Part shown: positions 9,310-17,877 of the stretch, in pieces | Position numbering within the stretch: position 1 is the stretch's first letter | How the letters are laid out: each line of letters begins with the position of its first letter | Assembly (NCBI GenBank): GCA_045807725.1 | Contig: JBJMGV010000025.1 | Span: 51,019 to 115,018, forward strand | Reading direction: 5' to 3' | DNA length: 64,000 nucleotides | Source of the DNA: DATENM01 sp045807725 | GTDB lineage: Bacteria; Acidobacteriota; Blastocatellia; UBA7656 | Program-made: the position numbers and the translations under genes | The notes under the pieces: model-generated | Database searches by the model: none | The model's input: only the letters and a program-made list of their open reading frames with translations | What the model was told of the DNA's origin: nothing

Positions 9310-9310
9310 C

Positions 9311-11518
9311 TTATGGCTTGCGGTCGGGCTTGCCTGGCGGGTTGCGCGGCGCGGCCTCGTCGCCGTGTTTCTTGTCCATCACGCCGGGGCGGTCGCCTAA
9401 CGCCTCAGGCTCACTCACCAGTCGCTTGCCGCTCTTCGGATCGAAGACCTGATTGCGCAGAAACTGCTCGGTCGTCCACGGCGCGCCGCCGCCGCCGAGG
9501 TACTTCTGGAACCATTCGAGGTGCGCCGTGTAATACAACGCCATCTCGTACCAACTCGGCCAGTGGCCGGCGTTCGAGTAAACGATCAAGCGCGACGGCA
9601 CTCCCATCTTTTGCAGCGCCGTGTACATCTCAAGCGCCTGCGTGTACGGCACACGGTAATCGCGCTCGCCGGTGATGACCAGACACGGCGTCTTGAAGTT
9701 CTTCGCGTAATTCGACGGCGACCACTTCTCATATAAATCCGAGTTCCAGGGTCGGCCTTTCAAATCCCATTCGGGAAACCACGCCTCTTCGGTCGCGCCA
9801 TAAAACGACTTCAGATTGTAAATGCCCATCATCGAAGCAATGGCTTTATAGCGGTCGGTGTGGCCTTCGAGCCAGTTCATCATATAGCCGCCATATGACC
9901 AGCCCATCGCGCCGACGCGGGTCGCGTCCACGTAAGGCAACGCTGATACCGCGTCCGTGACTTTCATTACGTCTTCGTAGACCTTGCCGCCCCAGTCGCC
10001 TGAAATCGCCGCCGTATAGTCTTGTCCATAGCCGGTCGAGCCGTGTGGATTCGGAAACGCGACGACGTAGCCCGCGCCCGGATAGACTTGCCAGTCGCCA
10101 CGGAACGCATCCGACCATTGCGATTGTGGCCCGCCGTGCACGTTGAGGATGAGCGGATACTTCTTCGATGGATCGAAGTTGTGCGGCTTGACGATGAAGA
10201 CGTGAACCTTCTTGCCGTCCGCGCCGTCCACCCACATCTGTTCCGCCGGTCGTATGTCTACTTCGTTGGCGACGGCTTCGTTGATGGTGGTCAGCCGCTT
10301 GCCGGTAGCGCGCCCGCCATTGACGAGAGTGGCGCTATAAATTTCAACCGGCGAGCCAACGGCGCTGCGCGCGTAGACGATGCGGTCGCCGTTGATGTCA
10401 TAACCGAGAATCGTCGCGTCTTCGAGCGCCGGCGCGATGGCCTTTGTTGCCACGTCAACGCGATGAATCGGCTGCTGGCCTTTGAACGGGCCTGAGAAGT
10501 AGATCGTCTTTGAATCCGCCGACCACTGATAATCTTCGATCCAATCGCGGTAGCTTTCCGTCAGCACCGTGGACTGGCTCGACTGGCGGTCGTAGATGGC
10601 CAGCCGAAAGAGGTCCGATTCATAGCCCGGCTGCTTCTGCATACGGTAAGCGATGTAGCGGCCATCGGGCGAATACTTCGGGCTGCCATCGAAAGCCGGG
10701 TTTGAAGCCGTGATGTTGCGCGGCGTCGCCGACTGGTCTGCGAGCGAGATCAGCCACAGGTCATTATTGGTCGAAGACTCAGGGTTCTTGTCGTGGTTCG
10801 AGACGCAGACCAGCTCGCGGCCATCCGGCGAGAAGTCGTACTGAAGGGGGCCGCCGAGTTGAAAGCTCGGCGCGTCAAAGTTGCCCGGCGTCACATCGCG
10901 CACGCCGCCCGATGCCACGTCAGTCAAGAAGATGTGCGTGCGCATTCCGTCTTTCCAGTCCGTCCAGTGGCGAAAGAGCAACGAGTCGGCCATATGCGCT
11001 TTCAGCGGCCCGTTCGACCACGCCTCACTGATGCGCTTGTTGCAACTGTCGTCGCCATTACATTCGGGATAGACATCCGTAGAGAAGGCGATCCACTTGC
11101 CGTCGGGCGACCACACCGGGTCGGACACGCCCGTTGAAATACTGGTCACGCGCCGCGCTTCGCCGCCCGTAGCCGACATTACATAAAGATTCGGCTCGCC
11201 GTCGCGCGTGCTGATGAAAGCGATCCAGCGCCCATCGGGCGAAAAGACCGGCGAAGCCGAACTCTTATCGCCCGTGGTGATCTGCCGCGCGTTGCGCCCA
11301 TCGGCATCCATCAGCCATATCTGCGTCGTGCGTTTGGCGCGCGACAAATCCGAAGTCGAGACGGCGTAAACAATCGTCTTGCTGTCGGGCGACAGATGCA
11401 CGTCCGAGATGGACTTGATGCGGTAGAGGTCTTCGATGCTGAAGGCGCGCTTCTGTGCGTGCGCCGCGCTCAAGGGAAGAATGAGTAGAATGATGAGCAG
11501 GGTCAGTCGTCGTTTCAT
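9311..11518 (-). CDS. S9-family peptidase (acylaminoacyl/dipeptidyl peptidase type), exported
   Basis: 735 aa with a signal peptide (1-21, ending AHAQ). A seven-bladed beta-propeller (about 25-430) shows repeated WD40-like PD motifs, SPDSKTIVYAVS, SPDGRWIAFIS and SPDGKWIAFSTD. The C-terminal alpha/beta-hydrolase domain (about 440-700) carries the catalytic Ser in GAMGWSYGGYMMNW, the Asp in the ITGERDYRVP segment and the His in NAGHWPSWY. S9 enzymes cleave short peptides, often after proline, or remove N-acyl residues. The C-terminal tail past 690 is polar and Pro/Lys-rich. It is one of three S9 peptidases in this window. Confidence 0.92.
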   Translation of the reverse strand: MKRRLTLLIILLILPLSAAHAQKRAFSIEDLYRIKSISDVHLSPDSKTIVYAVSTSDLSRAKRTTQIWLMDADGRNARQITTGDKSSASPVFSPDGRWIAFISTRDGEPNLYVMSATGGEARRVTSISTGVSDPVWSPDGKWIAFSTDVYPECNGDDSCNKRISEAWSNGPLKAHMADSLLFRHWTDWKDGMRTHIFLTDVASGGVRDVTPGNFDAPSFQLGGPLQYDFSPDGRELVCVSNHDKNPESSTNNDLWLISLADQSATPRNITASNPAFDGSPKYSPDGRYIAYRMQKQPGYESDLFRLAIYDRQSSQSTVLTESYRDWIEDYQWSADSKTIYFSGPFKGQQPIHRVDVATKAIAPALEDATILGYDINGDRIVYARSAVGSPVEIYSATLVNGGRATGKRLTTINEAVANEVDIRPAEQMWVDGADGKKVHVFIVKPHNFDPSKKYPLILNVHGGPQSQWSDAFRGDWQVYPGAGYVVAFPNPHGSTGYGQDYTAAISGDWGGKVYEDVMKVTDAVSALPYVDATRVGAMGWSYGGYMMNWLEGHTDRYKAIASMMGIYNLKSFYGATEEAWFPEWDLKGRPWNSDLYEKWSPSNYAKNFKTPCLVITGERDYRVPYTQALEMYTALQKMGVPSRLIVYSNAGHWPSWYEMALYYTAHLEWFQKYLGGGGAPWTTEQFLRNQVFDPKSGKRLVSEPEALGDRPGVMDKKHGDEAAPRNPPGKPDRKP

Positions 11519-11549
11519 AAAGGTGGCTCCTCTGGTGCTGAATGATGAA

Positions 11550-12416
11550 TCAAGTATTCGCGGCGTCTGCGTTGAGCGAGGTGAGCCGCGCGCTCTCGGC
11601 CCATAAACGTGCGGCTACCTGATCGTCCTGCGCTTCTGCCGATGCTCGGGCTTCGGCAGAGCGGACGAAGTATTTGCCGGTGACTCCTTCAACGTCGGGC
11701 GAAGCGGCGAGGTAGACCGTCGTCTGCGCCCCTTTTTCCGGGCTGATCGTCAACAGCTTGATGATCGCTTCGATGGGCCTTGGCAATGCGCGAAAGATAG
11801 ACGTAGCCACCGCGCCCGGATGCAGGCAGTTGGCCGTAACATTTGTGCCGGCGAGCCGCTTTGATAGCTCGCGCGTGAACAGGATGTTGGCCAGCTTGGA
11901 GTGACAGTAAGCCTTGACGCCGCTGTAGACTCGCTCGCCTTGCAGATCGTCGAAGTTGATGTGGCCGTGCTTGTGCGCGTCCGACGAGACGCTGACAATG
12001 CGTGACGGCGCGCTCCGCTTCAACAGGTCGAGCAAAAGATTGGTCAGCAAAAAATAGGCGAGGTGGTTGACGGCGAATGTCATCTCGATGCCGGCCACAG
12101 TCGTTTCGCGCTTGCGCAGATAGACGCCGGCGTTGTTGATCAGCACGTTCAGGCGGTCGTGCGTCGCTTTGAATTCGTCGGCGAAGCGATGAATGTCGGC
12201 CTGCGATGACAGGTCGCAGAGCATCAGTTCGATTTGATTATTGCCGGTTGCCTGTTTGATCTCGGCCAGCGCCGCTTCGCCGCGCGCGCGGTCGCGGCAG
12301 ACCATCACGACATGCGCGCCGAGGCGGGCAAGCTCTGTCGCGGTGACTTTGCCGATGCCGCTATTCGCGCCGGTGACGATGCAGACCTTGCTGTTCATAG
12401 TCGTGTTGTCGTTCAT
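11550..12416 (-). CDS. Short-chain dehydrogenase/reductase, retinol-dehydrogenase-like
   Basis: 288 aa classical SDR. Cofactor motif VTGANSGIG (about 14-22), with an Arg after the second strand (VMVCRDR) that favours NADP(H). Structural motif NNAGV near 96. The catalytic Ser is in IVSVSSDAH and the Tyr/Lys pair in AYCHSKLAN near 171-176. The sequence is closest to the RDH11-14/WW-oxidoreductase-like SDR group, common in bacteria as broad oxidoreductases. The start could be MNDN (12416) or MNSK (six codons later). It lies 8 nt downstream of the trans-sulfuration enzyme gene, so co-transcription is likely, though no functional link is evident. Confidence 0.88.
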   Translation of the reverse strand: MNDNTTMNSKVCIVTGANSGIGKVTATELARLGAHVVMVCRDRARGEAALAEIKQATGNNQIELMLCDLSSQADIHRFADEFKATHDRLNVLINNAGVYLRKRETTVAGIEMTFAVNHLAYFLLTNLLLDLLKRSAPSRIVSVSSDAHKHGHINFDDLQGERVYSGVKAYCHSKLANILFTRELSKRLAGTNVTANCLHPGAVATSIFRALPRPIEAIIKLLTISPEKGAQTTVYLAASPDVEGVTGKYFVRSAEARASAEAQDDQVAARLWAESARLTSLNADAANT

Positions 12417-12423
12417 AGGTGGA

Positions 12424-13578
12424 TCAATCCTGCAATGCCTGATCGAAATCCGCGATCAGGTCGTCGGTCGCTTCGATGCCGACCGAGAGGCGGATGAGGC
12501 TGTCAGAGATGCCGAGCCGCACGCGGTCTTCCACGGACATTCCCGCGTGCGAAGTCGTCGCGGGCCGCGTGATTAATGTCTCGACGCCGCCGAGACTCGG
12601 CGCGACGATGGGCAGCCTGACGCGCTCAAGCACGCGCTCGGCAGCGGCGATGCCGCCCGTTACTTCAAAGCTCAGGACGCCGCCGAAGCCTTCAAACAAC
12701 TCGCGCGCCCGCGTGTGCTGCGGGTGGCTTTCGAGGCCCGCGTAATTGACGTGGCTGACACGCGGATGCTTCTCCAAAAACTGCGCCAGCCGCAGGGCGC
12801 TGGCGTTTTGATAATGCACGCGCAACGCCAGCGTCTTAATGCCGCGATGCAGCAGGAAGGCGGCGTGCGGGTCCATCGTGCCGCCCAGATGATTGAGTTT
12901 GTGCCTGACCTTCTCGATCAGATCAGCGCGACCGATCACCGCGCCGGCGACAATGTCGGAGTGGCCATTTAAGTATTTAGTGCCACTATGAACAGAGAGA
13001 TCAAAGCCGATTTCCACCGGGCGAAAGTTGATCGGACTGGCGAACGTATTATCAATGATCGAGACCAGCCCGTTTGCTTTCGCAAAGCGCGCCACGGCTT
13101 TGAGGTCAGCCACCTGTACGGTCGGGTTCGTCATCGCTTCGACGTAGATGGCTCGCGTGTTGGGCCGCAGCCGGGCTTGCCAGGAATCAGGATCATCGCC
13201 GCTGACAAAATCATAGCTGATGCCGAAGCGCGCGAAGTCGGTGGACAGCAAATCGTGTGTGCCGCCATATAAACAATCCTGCGCGAGCAGGTGATCGCCT
13301 GCGGCAAGCACCGTCAGCAGCGTCGTCGAGATGGCCGCCATACCGCTTGCGGTGACGAGCGCGGCCTCGGCGTTTTCGAGCGCGGCGAGCTTGCGGTGCA
13401 GCGCCGTATGATTCGGCGTGTTGTTCAGGCGAATGTATTTGATGTCGTGATAACTGGCTTCGCCGTTGTACTCGAACGTGGCCGACTGAAAGATCGGCAG
13501 CGCGACTGCGCCTTCGATGCGCGGCAGGAGTTCGCCGGCGTGGATAATCTTGGTTTCAATGCGGTCGTATTCGGCCAT
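12424..13578 (-). CDS. PLP-dependent Cys/Met-metabolism enzyme (cystathionine gamma-synthase/lyase or methionine gamma-lyase type)
   Basis: 384 aa, normal length. The Schiff-base lysine is in SVHSGTKYLNGHSDIVAG near residue 200. The PLP-stacking Tyr region EAALVTASGMAAISTTLL near 75, the phosphate-binding YGGTHDL near 103, and IIDNTFASPIN near 180 are all present, as is the C-terminal PSLGGVETLITRPATTSHAG motif. Members catalyse beta- or gamma-elimination or replacement on cysteine, homocysteine, cystathionine or methionine; sequence alone does not separate them. ATG 13578 is preceded by GGAGAGACG on the coding strand. The SDR gene follows after 8 nt. Confidence 0.88.
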   Translation of the reverse strand: MAEYDRIETKIIHAGELLPRIEGAVALPIFQSATFEYNGEASYHDIKYIRLNNTPNHTALHRKLAALENAEAALVTASGMAAISTTLLTVLAAGDHLLAQDCLYGGTHDLLSTDFARFGISYDFVSGDDPDSWQARLRPNTRAIYVEAMTNPTVQVADLKAVARFAKANGLVSIIDNTFASPINFRPVEIGFDLSVHSGTKYLNGHSDIVAGAVIGRADLIEKVRHKLNHLGGTMDPHAAFLLHRGIKTLALRVHYQNASALRLAQFLEKHPRVSHVNYAGLESHPQHTRARELFEGFGGVLSFEVTGGIAAAERVLERVRLPIVAPSLGGVETLITRPATTSHAGMSVEDRVRLGISDSLIRLSVGIEATDDLIADFDQALQD

Positions 13579-13628
13579 CGTCTCTCCTTCGGGTGAACGG
13601 GTGCTGTTGAAGACAGTATGCCGCAGGA

Positions 13629-13735
13629 AATGATGAATGCAAAATGATGAATGATGAATTGAAGAGACAAGTCCATTGCCATGGGCCTGAGCTTTCGCCG
13701 TTCATCATTCCTCATTCATCTTTCAGCATTTTCTG
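13629..13735. repeat. Heptamer-word palindromic element C
   Basis: The left arm (13629-13663) is five consecutive 7-mers: AATGATG, AATGCAA, AATGATG, AATGATG, AATTGAA. The right arm (13701-13735) is TTCATCA, TTCCTCA, TTCATCT, TTCAGCA, TTTTCTG. Both arms are exactly 35 nt with a 37-nt loop. It lies between divergently oriented genes (PLP enzyme on -, dienelactone hydrolase on +). It is AT-rich, unlike its surroundings. The rest of the gap (13736-13874) shows no feature beyond a ribosome site. Confidence 0.82.
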
Positions 13736-13874
13736 ATGATAGAATAGATGTGAAACGTCATGCAATCAGTGGCCTCGACCGCCGGCCTCGCAAGGCGCAA
13801 CGGCGGCGAGTGTTGAAGGGCGGATTGCCTTCACGCGTAAGGACGTGGATTTTATCGGAGGAGAATCAATCAGA

Positions 13875-14738
13875 ATGAGAAAGATGGTCGTTGTTGTCTT
13901 GATGTTATTGCTGGCTACGGTTGCGGTCTACGCGCAGGACGGCCATGCGGCTCACGCCGAGCACGCCGCCGTTTCGATGATGGCGCAGGACTGGGCGAAA
14001 CAGAAGCTGGATAAATCGCCGCGCCATCAGGAATGGGTGCAGGTCAAGAATGGCAACCGCACCGTCAATGCTTTCGTCGTCTATCCCGAAGTCAAAAACA
14101 AAGCGGCGGCGGTTGTCGTCATCCACGAAATCTTCGGCCTGAGCGATTGGGTGCGCGGCGTCGCCGACCAGTTGGCCGAAGCCGGTTACATTGCCATCGC
14201 GCCCGACCTGCTGTCGGGGATGGGGCCGCAAGGCGGCGGCTCAAGTGAGTTCGCCGACCGCAGCGCGGTGACGCAAGCGGTGATGAAGCTGCCGGCGGAT
14301 CAAGTGACGGCGGACTTGCAGGCGGTGGCCGATTACGTGGCCAAGCTGCCGGCGGCTAACGGCAAGGTAGCGGTGGCGGGCTTCTGCTGGGGCGGCAGTC
14401 AATCGTTCCGCTTTGCCACCAGCCGGCCTAATCTGGCGGCGGCTTTTGTCTTTTACGGCACAGGGCCGGACAGCGCCGACGCGATAGCGAAGATCAAGGC
14501 TCCGGTCTATGGTTTCTACGGCGGCAACGATGCGCGCGTGACGGCCACCGTCGCCAAGAGCACGGAGTTGATGAAGGCAGCGGGCAAGCGATACGAGCCG
14601 GTGACGTATGAAGGCGCGGGGCACGGCTTTATGCGAAGCGGCGAAGACCCGACCGCTAACGATGCCAACAAAGACGCCAACAAGAAAGCGCACGACGAAG
14701 CCTGGGCGCGCTGGAAGGCGCTGCTCAAGAAGCTCTGA
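13875..14738 (+). CDS. Dienelactone-hydrolase-family protein, exported
   Basis: 287 aa. A signal peptide (1-19, ending VYAQ) is followed by a His-rich stretch and then an alpha/beta-hydrolase domain (about 45-285). The DLH-type nucleophile motif is GFCWGG (Cys near 177), the Asp lies in the GGNDARV segment and the His in EGAGHGFMR. HEIFGLSDWVRGVADQLAEA is the typical early DLH motif. Family members open lactone or ester bonds; an extracytoplasmic location points to a general esterase rather than chloroaromatic degradation. ATG 13875 follows GGAGG by about 13 nt; a GTG ten codons upstream would disrupt the signal peptide. Confidence 0.88.
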   Translation: MRKMVVVVLMLLLATVAVYAQDGHAAHAEHAAVSMMAQDWAKQKLDKSPRHQEWVQVKNGNRTVNAFVVYPEVKNKAAAVVVIHEIFGLSDWVRGVADQLAEAGYIAIAPDLLSGMGPQGGGSSEFADRSAVTQAVMKLPADQVTADLQAVADYVAKLPAANGKVAVAGFCWGGSQSFRFATSRPNLAAAFVFYGTGPDSADAIAKIKAPVYGFYGGNDARVTATVAKSTELMKAAGKRYEPVTYEGAGHGFMRSGEDPTANDANKDANKKAHDEAWARWKALLKKL

Positions 14739-15169
14739 GCGGCGATGGCAAAGTTGATCCTGCCGGTGGATTCAACCAAACGATTGTGAGTTTGTTGAAT
14801 TCGCTGGCGGGATCACTCGTCATCGCGCCTTAAACATGGCTTTCGTTTGACAAGCCCGCGCTTCATCATACGATGGTGACTGATGATGGCCGCACTTCCG
14901 AACGTCACTGCGTATCGCCGCCAGGGCAGGCGCTGGGTACGCTATGACGTTGGCGACCTGAGCGCATCCGTCGAACTCACCTCTATCAACAGCCAGCTTT
15001 CACTGGCGGATGTCTACGCCGGCGTCACCTTCGATTAGCCTTCACGCCCAAGCCATCAAGTCAATGCGTACACGTCTCGGCGATTTTGCCGGTGTCATTC
15101 GATTGATCAATCCTTGGCGCGCGTGATATAACGCCACGGCGTAAGAGCTTGACCCCTGAGGAGGAACCC
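14739..15169. other. Intergenic stretch with a gene remnant
   Basis: This 431-nt gap between the dienelactone hydrolase and a small membrane protein holds no intact gene. TTGACA at 14847-14852 is a possible -35 element, with a weak TACGAT-like -10 about 16 nt later. The only coding trace is a Uma2-like C-terminal fragment at 14883-15038. The rest shows no repeat or RNA structure that I can support. Confidence 0.5.
14883..15038 (+). pseudogene. Uma2-family endonuclease remnant (C-terminal end only)
   Basis: A 51-codon open frame contains VTAYRRQGRRWVRYDVGD followed by ASVELTSINSQLSLADVYAG. This resembles the last about 45 residues of Uma2 (DUF820) proteins, where a YR..G..W strand precedes an L.SI...L.L.D.Y tail. 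The preceding catalytic part of the family (Asp/Glu/Lys nuclease core) is absent, and an in-frame stop (14877-14879) closes the frame just upstream. The stop codon is intact. I read this as the leftover of a deleted gene; the family call rests on a short segment. Confidence 0.45.
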
Positions 15170-15658
15170 ATGACCATATTCGGCAAAACGCTTTCGCAGT
15201 ATCTCAGCTTTCAGAAGTACATTCTCTGGCTCATTATTGTCGTTGGATTGGCCCGCCTCGGCCTGTCGCTGGCCAACGTGCCTGACTCGACAACCAAGTG
15301 GCTCAGCATCTCTATTGTTGGCGTGATCGGCCTCATCTACTACGCCATTCGCGTGCACACGCGCGGCTTCGGCAGCTACATGCAATTGCTGCCGCTGCTT
15401 GTCATTCAAGGTTTTCTCTCGCAGGCCATCATCATCGCCGCCATCGCCATCGCCGCCTTCACGGGCAAAGATAATGTCTTCAGCGTGCGTGAATTCAGCG
15501 GCGCGATGTATGGCAAGCCCTGGCTGCACGCGGCGGGGCACATGGTCTTCGGCGGCATCATCATCCCCTTGCTCGGGTGGGGCGTCGCCAGCGCGCTGAT
15601 GTGGGTCGTCAAGAAAATGACGGCGCAAGAGCCTGCGGCCAGGGGCACAGGCGCTTAG
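15170..15658 (+). CDS. Small integral membrane protein of unknown function
   Basis: 162 aa with four predicted membrane helices at about 16-36 (KYILWLIIVVGLARLGLSLA), 45-63, 75-100 and 128-152. A charged C-terminal tail follows (KKMTAQEPAARG). No catalytic or cofactor motif is visible. ATG 15170 follows GAGGAGG closely, which decides against an in-frame start seven codons upstream. The next segment downstream is a degraded gene, so context gives no function. Confidence 0.72.
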   Translation: MTIFGKTLSQYLSFQKYILWLIIVVGLARLGLSLANVPDSTTKWLSISIVGVIGLIYYAIRVHTRGFGSYMQLLPLLVIQGFLSQAIIIAAIAIAAFTGKDNVFSVREFSGAMYGKPWLHAAGHMVFGGIIIPLLGWGVASALMWVVKKMTAQEPAARGTGA

Positions 15659-15706
15659 CTATCGCCGAGCACGGCAAGGGCTGTTGATCTTTACGAAAGA
15701 AAGCGA

Positions 15707-16170
15707 ATGATTAAGATAGCCGCCCTGTTCCTGACCATTCTCTCGGCGGCGGTAGTCGGCGCGGCGCAGGGGCGAAGCTGGCCATCCCGCTCGAAGAGCC
15801 TACGGGGATTGAGCGGCGCGACCGCGAAGTCGTACAACTGGTCGCCCGCTTTGCCGCAGGCTTTGCGCGCGTTGCGCAGTTGCGCGTGCTGGACGATGCG
15901 GGCCGCGAGCTGCCCCTGCAAGTCGGCAGCCGTGACACATACGCCGACGGCTCGATCAAGTCCGCCGAGATTCTTTTCCCTGCCAGCCTGATGCCGGGCC
16001 GCTTGCCGCGCTACCGGCTTCTGGCCTTGCCTATCACGCCGCCCGCGCCAAAGCCTGTTGAGCGCGGCGGCGATTACCCGACCGACATCCTTGTGCGTCG
16101 CTCCGGCACCAGCCGCGAGGGTGAGCGGCTGTCCAAGAATGTCTATGAGTTCGACGTGAAGGGACCTTGA
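15707..16170 (+). pseudogene. Frameshifted, truncated secreted protein (N-terminal fragment)
   Basis: ATG 15707 opens a clear signal peptide (FLTILSAAVVGAAQG), but the matching mature sequence continues in the next frame. From about 15772 it reads AKLAIPLEEPTGIERR, EVVQLVARFAAGF, RVLDDAGRELPLQV, then DTYADGSIKSAEILFPASLM. Restoring one G to the G4 run at 15769-15772 joins the two into a single 154-residue frame. The protein then stops at 16168-16170, directly before the permease gene. The LDDAGRELPLQV...DGSIK pattern recalls the N-terminal beta-barrel of large secreted polysaccharide-acting proteins, so most of the gene is probably missing. Family assignment is tentative; the frameshift is directly visible. 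Confidence 0.65.
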
Positions 16171-16182
16171 TTGAAGAGCGAG

Positions 16183-17583
16183 ATGGAATCGAAACGAAGA
16201 GCGGATGAAGATGAAGCGCCACACCTGCTGCGGCGGTTCGGATTGTTGCAGGCGACGGCGCTGAATATGTCGAACATGATCGGCATCGGGCCGTTCATCA
16301 CCATTCCGCTGTTGATGTCGGCGCTCGGCGGGCCGCAGGCGATGATTGGCTGGTTCATCGCCGTGCTGATTGCCATACCCGATGGAATGGTGTGGAGCGA
16401 GCTTGGTGCGAGCCTGCCCGGTTCGGGCGGCACTTACGTTTACCTGCGCGAAGGCTATGGCCGCGAAACTTGGGGCCGGCTGATGGCTTTTCTATTCATC
16501 TGGCAATTTATCTTGAGCGGCCCGCTTGAGATTGCTTCCGGTTACATCGGCTTCGGCAAATATATGGGCTACGTGTGGCCGGCGGTTACGCCGCTGCAAA
16601 CCGCGATAGTCGCTTCGGTCGTTGGCGTCATCAACATCGCGTTGCTTTACCGCCAGATCACTTCGATTGGCAAGATTACCGTGAGCCTGTGGGTCGGCAC
16701 GCTCGTCACCACGGGCGCGGTGATTGCGACGGGCGCGATGCACTTCGATGCAAAGCTGGCGTTTGATTTTCCGCCGGGCGCGTTCAATTTTTCATTGGGC
16801 TTTTTGATGGGACTGGGCGCAGCGACGCGCATCGGCGTTTATGATTACCTCGGCTACTATGACATCTGCTACATTGGCGACGAAGTCAGGAATCCCGCTC
16901 GCGTCATCCCGCGCTCGATCATCATCAGCGTGCTTGCGGTAGCCGTGATCTATTTCGCCATCAACCTCTCGATCATCGGCGTTGTGCCGTGGCGCGAGTT
17001 CGTCCCTTACGAGGCGCACCCGAACGCCGACTTCGTCGTCTCGACGTTTATGGAAAAGGTATACGGCTCACGCATAGCGACTGCGTTCACGGCGATGGTG
17101 TTGTGGACTGCGTTCGGGTCGGTCTTCGCGCTGCTGCTGGGCTATTCGCGCATCCCTTACGCGGCGGCGCAGGATGGCTACTTTTTCAGCGTCTTCGCCC
17201 GCCTGCATCCGAAAAAGAATTTCCCTTACATTTCGCTGATCGTCATCGGCCTGCTTTCGATTGTGTGCAGCTTCTTTTCACTCGGCGTTGTCATCGACGC
17301 GCTGATCACGACGCGAATCCTGATTCAATTCATTGGGCAGGTCTTCGCGGTGATGTTGTTGCGCCGTCGCGCGCCCGATCTGCCGCGCCCTTATCGCATC
17401 TGGCTCTACCCTGTGCCGAGCCTCGTCGCGCTGGTTGGCTGGGTCTTCATCTTTGCGACCTCCGACCTTGCGATCATTCTGTTTGGCCTGGGCACGCTCG
17501 CGCTCGGCGTCGCGTTCTTCTTCGTTTGGTCGTGGCGCACGGCGCGCTGGCCTTTCGCGCCGGCAGCTTCAGCCGCCGATTAA
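16183..17583 (+). CDS. APC-superfamily amino acid permease
   Basis: 466 aa with about 12 membrane helices. TM1 carries NMSNMIGIGPFITIP, the unwound-helix glycine motif that contacts substrate in LeuT-fold APC transporters. TM6 lies around GVYDYLGYYDICYIGDEVRNP, with the conserved E..NP segment. It is an inner-membrane amino acid or polyamine permease; the substrate is not evident. ATG 16183 is preferred over TTG 16171. It is flanked on both sides by gene remnants. Confidence 0.88.
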   Translation: MESKRRADEDEAPHLLRRFGLLQATALNMSNMIGIGPFITIPLLMSALGGPQAMIGWFIAVLIAIPDGMVWSELGASLPGSGGTYVYLREGYGRETWGRLMAFLFIWQFILSGPLEIASGYIGFGKYMGYVWPAVTPLQTAIVASVVGVINIALLYRQITSIGKITVSLWVGTLVTTGAVIATGAMHFDAKLAFDFPPGAFNFSLGFLMGLGAATRIGVYDYLGYYDICYIGDEVRNPARVIPRSIIISVLAVAVIYFAINLSIIGVVPWREFVPYEAHPNADFVVSTFMEKVYGSRIATAFTAMVLWTAFGSVFALLLGYSRIPYAAAQDGYFFSVFARLHPKKNFPYISLIVIGLLSIVCSFFSLGVVIDALITTRILIQFIGQVFAVMLLRRRAPDLPRPYRIWLYPVPSLVALVGWVFIFATSDLAIILFGLGTLALGVAFFFVWSWRTARWPFAPAASAAD

Positions 17584-17597
17584 ATCGAGGACAAGTG

Positions 17598-17789
17598 ATG
17601 GCCGGACTGGCAATCGCCGGCGGCGCGCCGGTGCGGACTACATCGTTTACCGAATGGCCGCAGTTCGATGATCGAGAGCGGCGCGCGATTAGCGACGTGC
17701 TCGAAAGCCGCAACCGGGGCGGCTATCCATTCCCGAATCAGCAGGCCGAGTCGTTCGCCCGCCGCTTCGCGGCAGTGAACAATTTCTAA
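17598..17789 (+). pseudogene. DegT/DnrJ/EryC1 aminotransferase N-terminal fragment
   Basis: 63 codons, MAGLAIAGGAPVR, FTEWPQFDDRERRAISDVLES, then GGYPFPNQQAESFARRFAAV. This matches the opening of DegT/StrS-type PLP aminotransferases (LAIxGGxPVR...WP...E...V..VL.S). Full-length members have about 370-400 residues, and no continuation is seen in any frame before the MFS gene. The family normally makes or uses amino sugars. It starts 14 nt after the permease stop, so the ancestral gene was probably in the same operon before a deletion. Confidence 0.6.
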
Positions 17790-17877
17790 GCACACTCTGA
17801 GAGCGATACTCTTGCGAGGCCGCCGGCCTCATTTCAGGCTTAGCTTTATACCACCGTTTGAATCAATGCGCGATACG

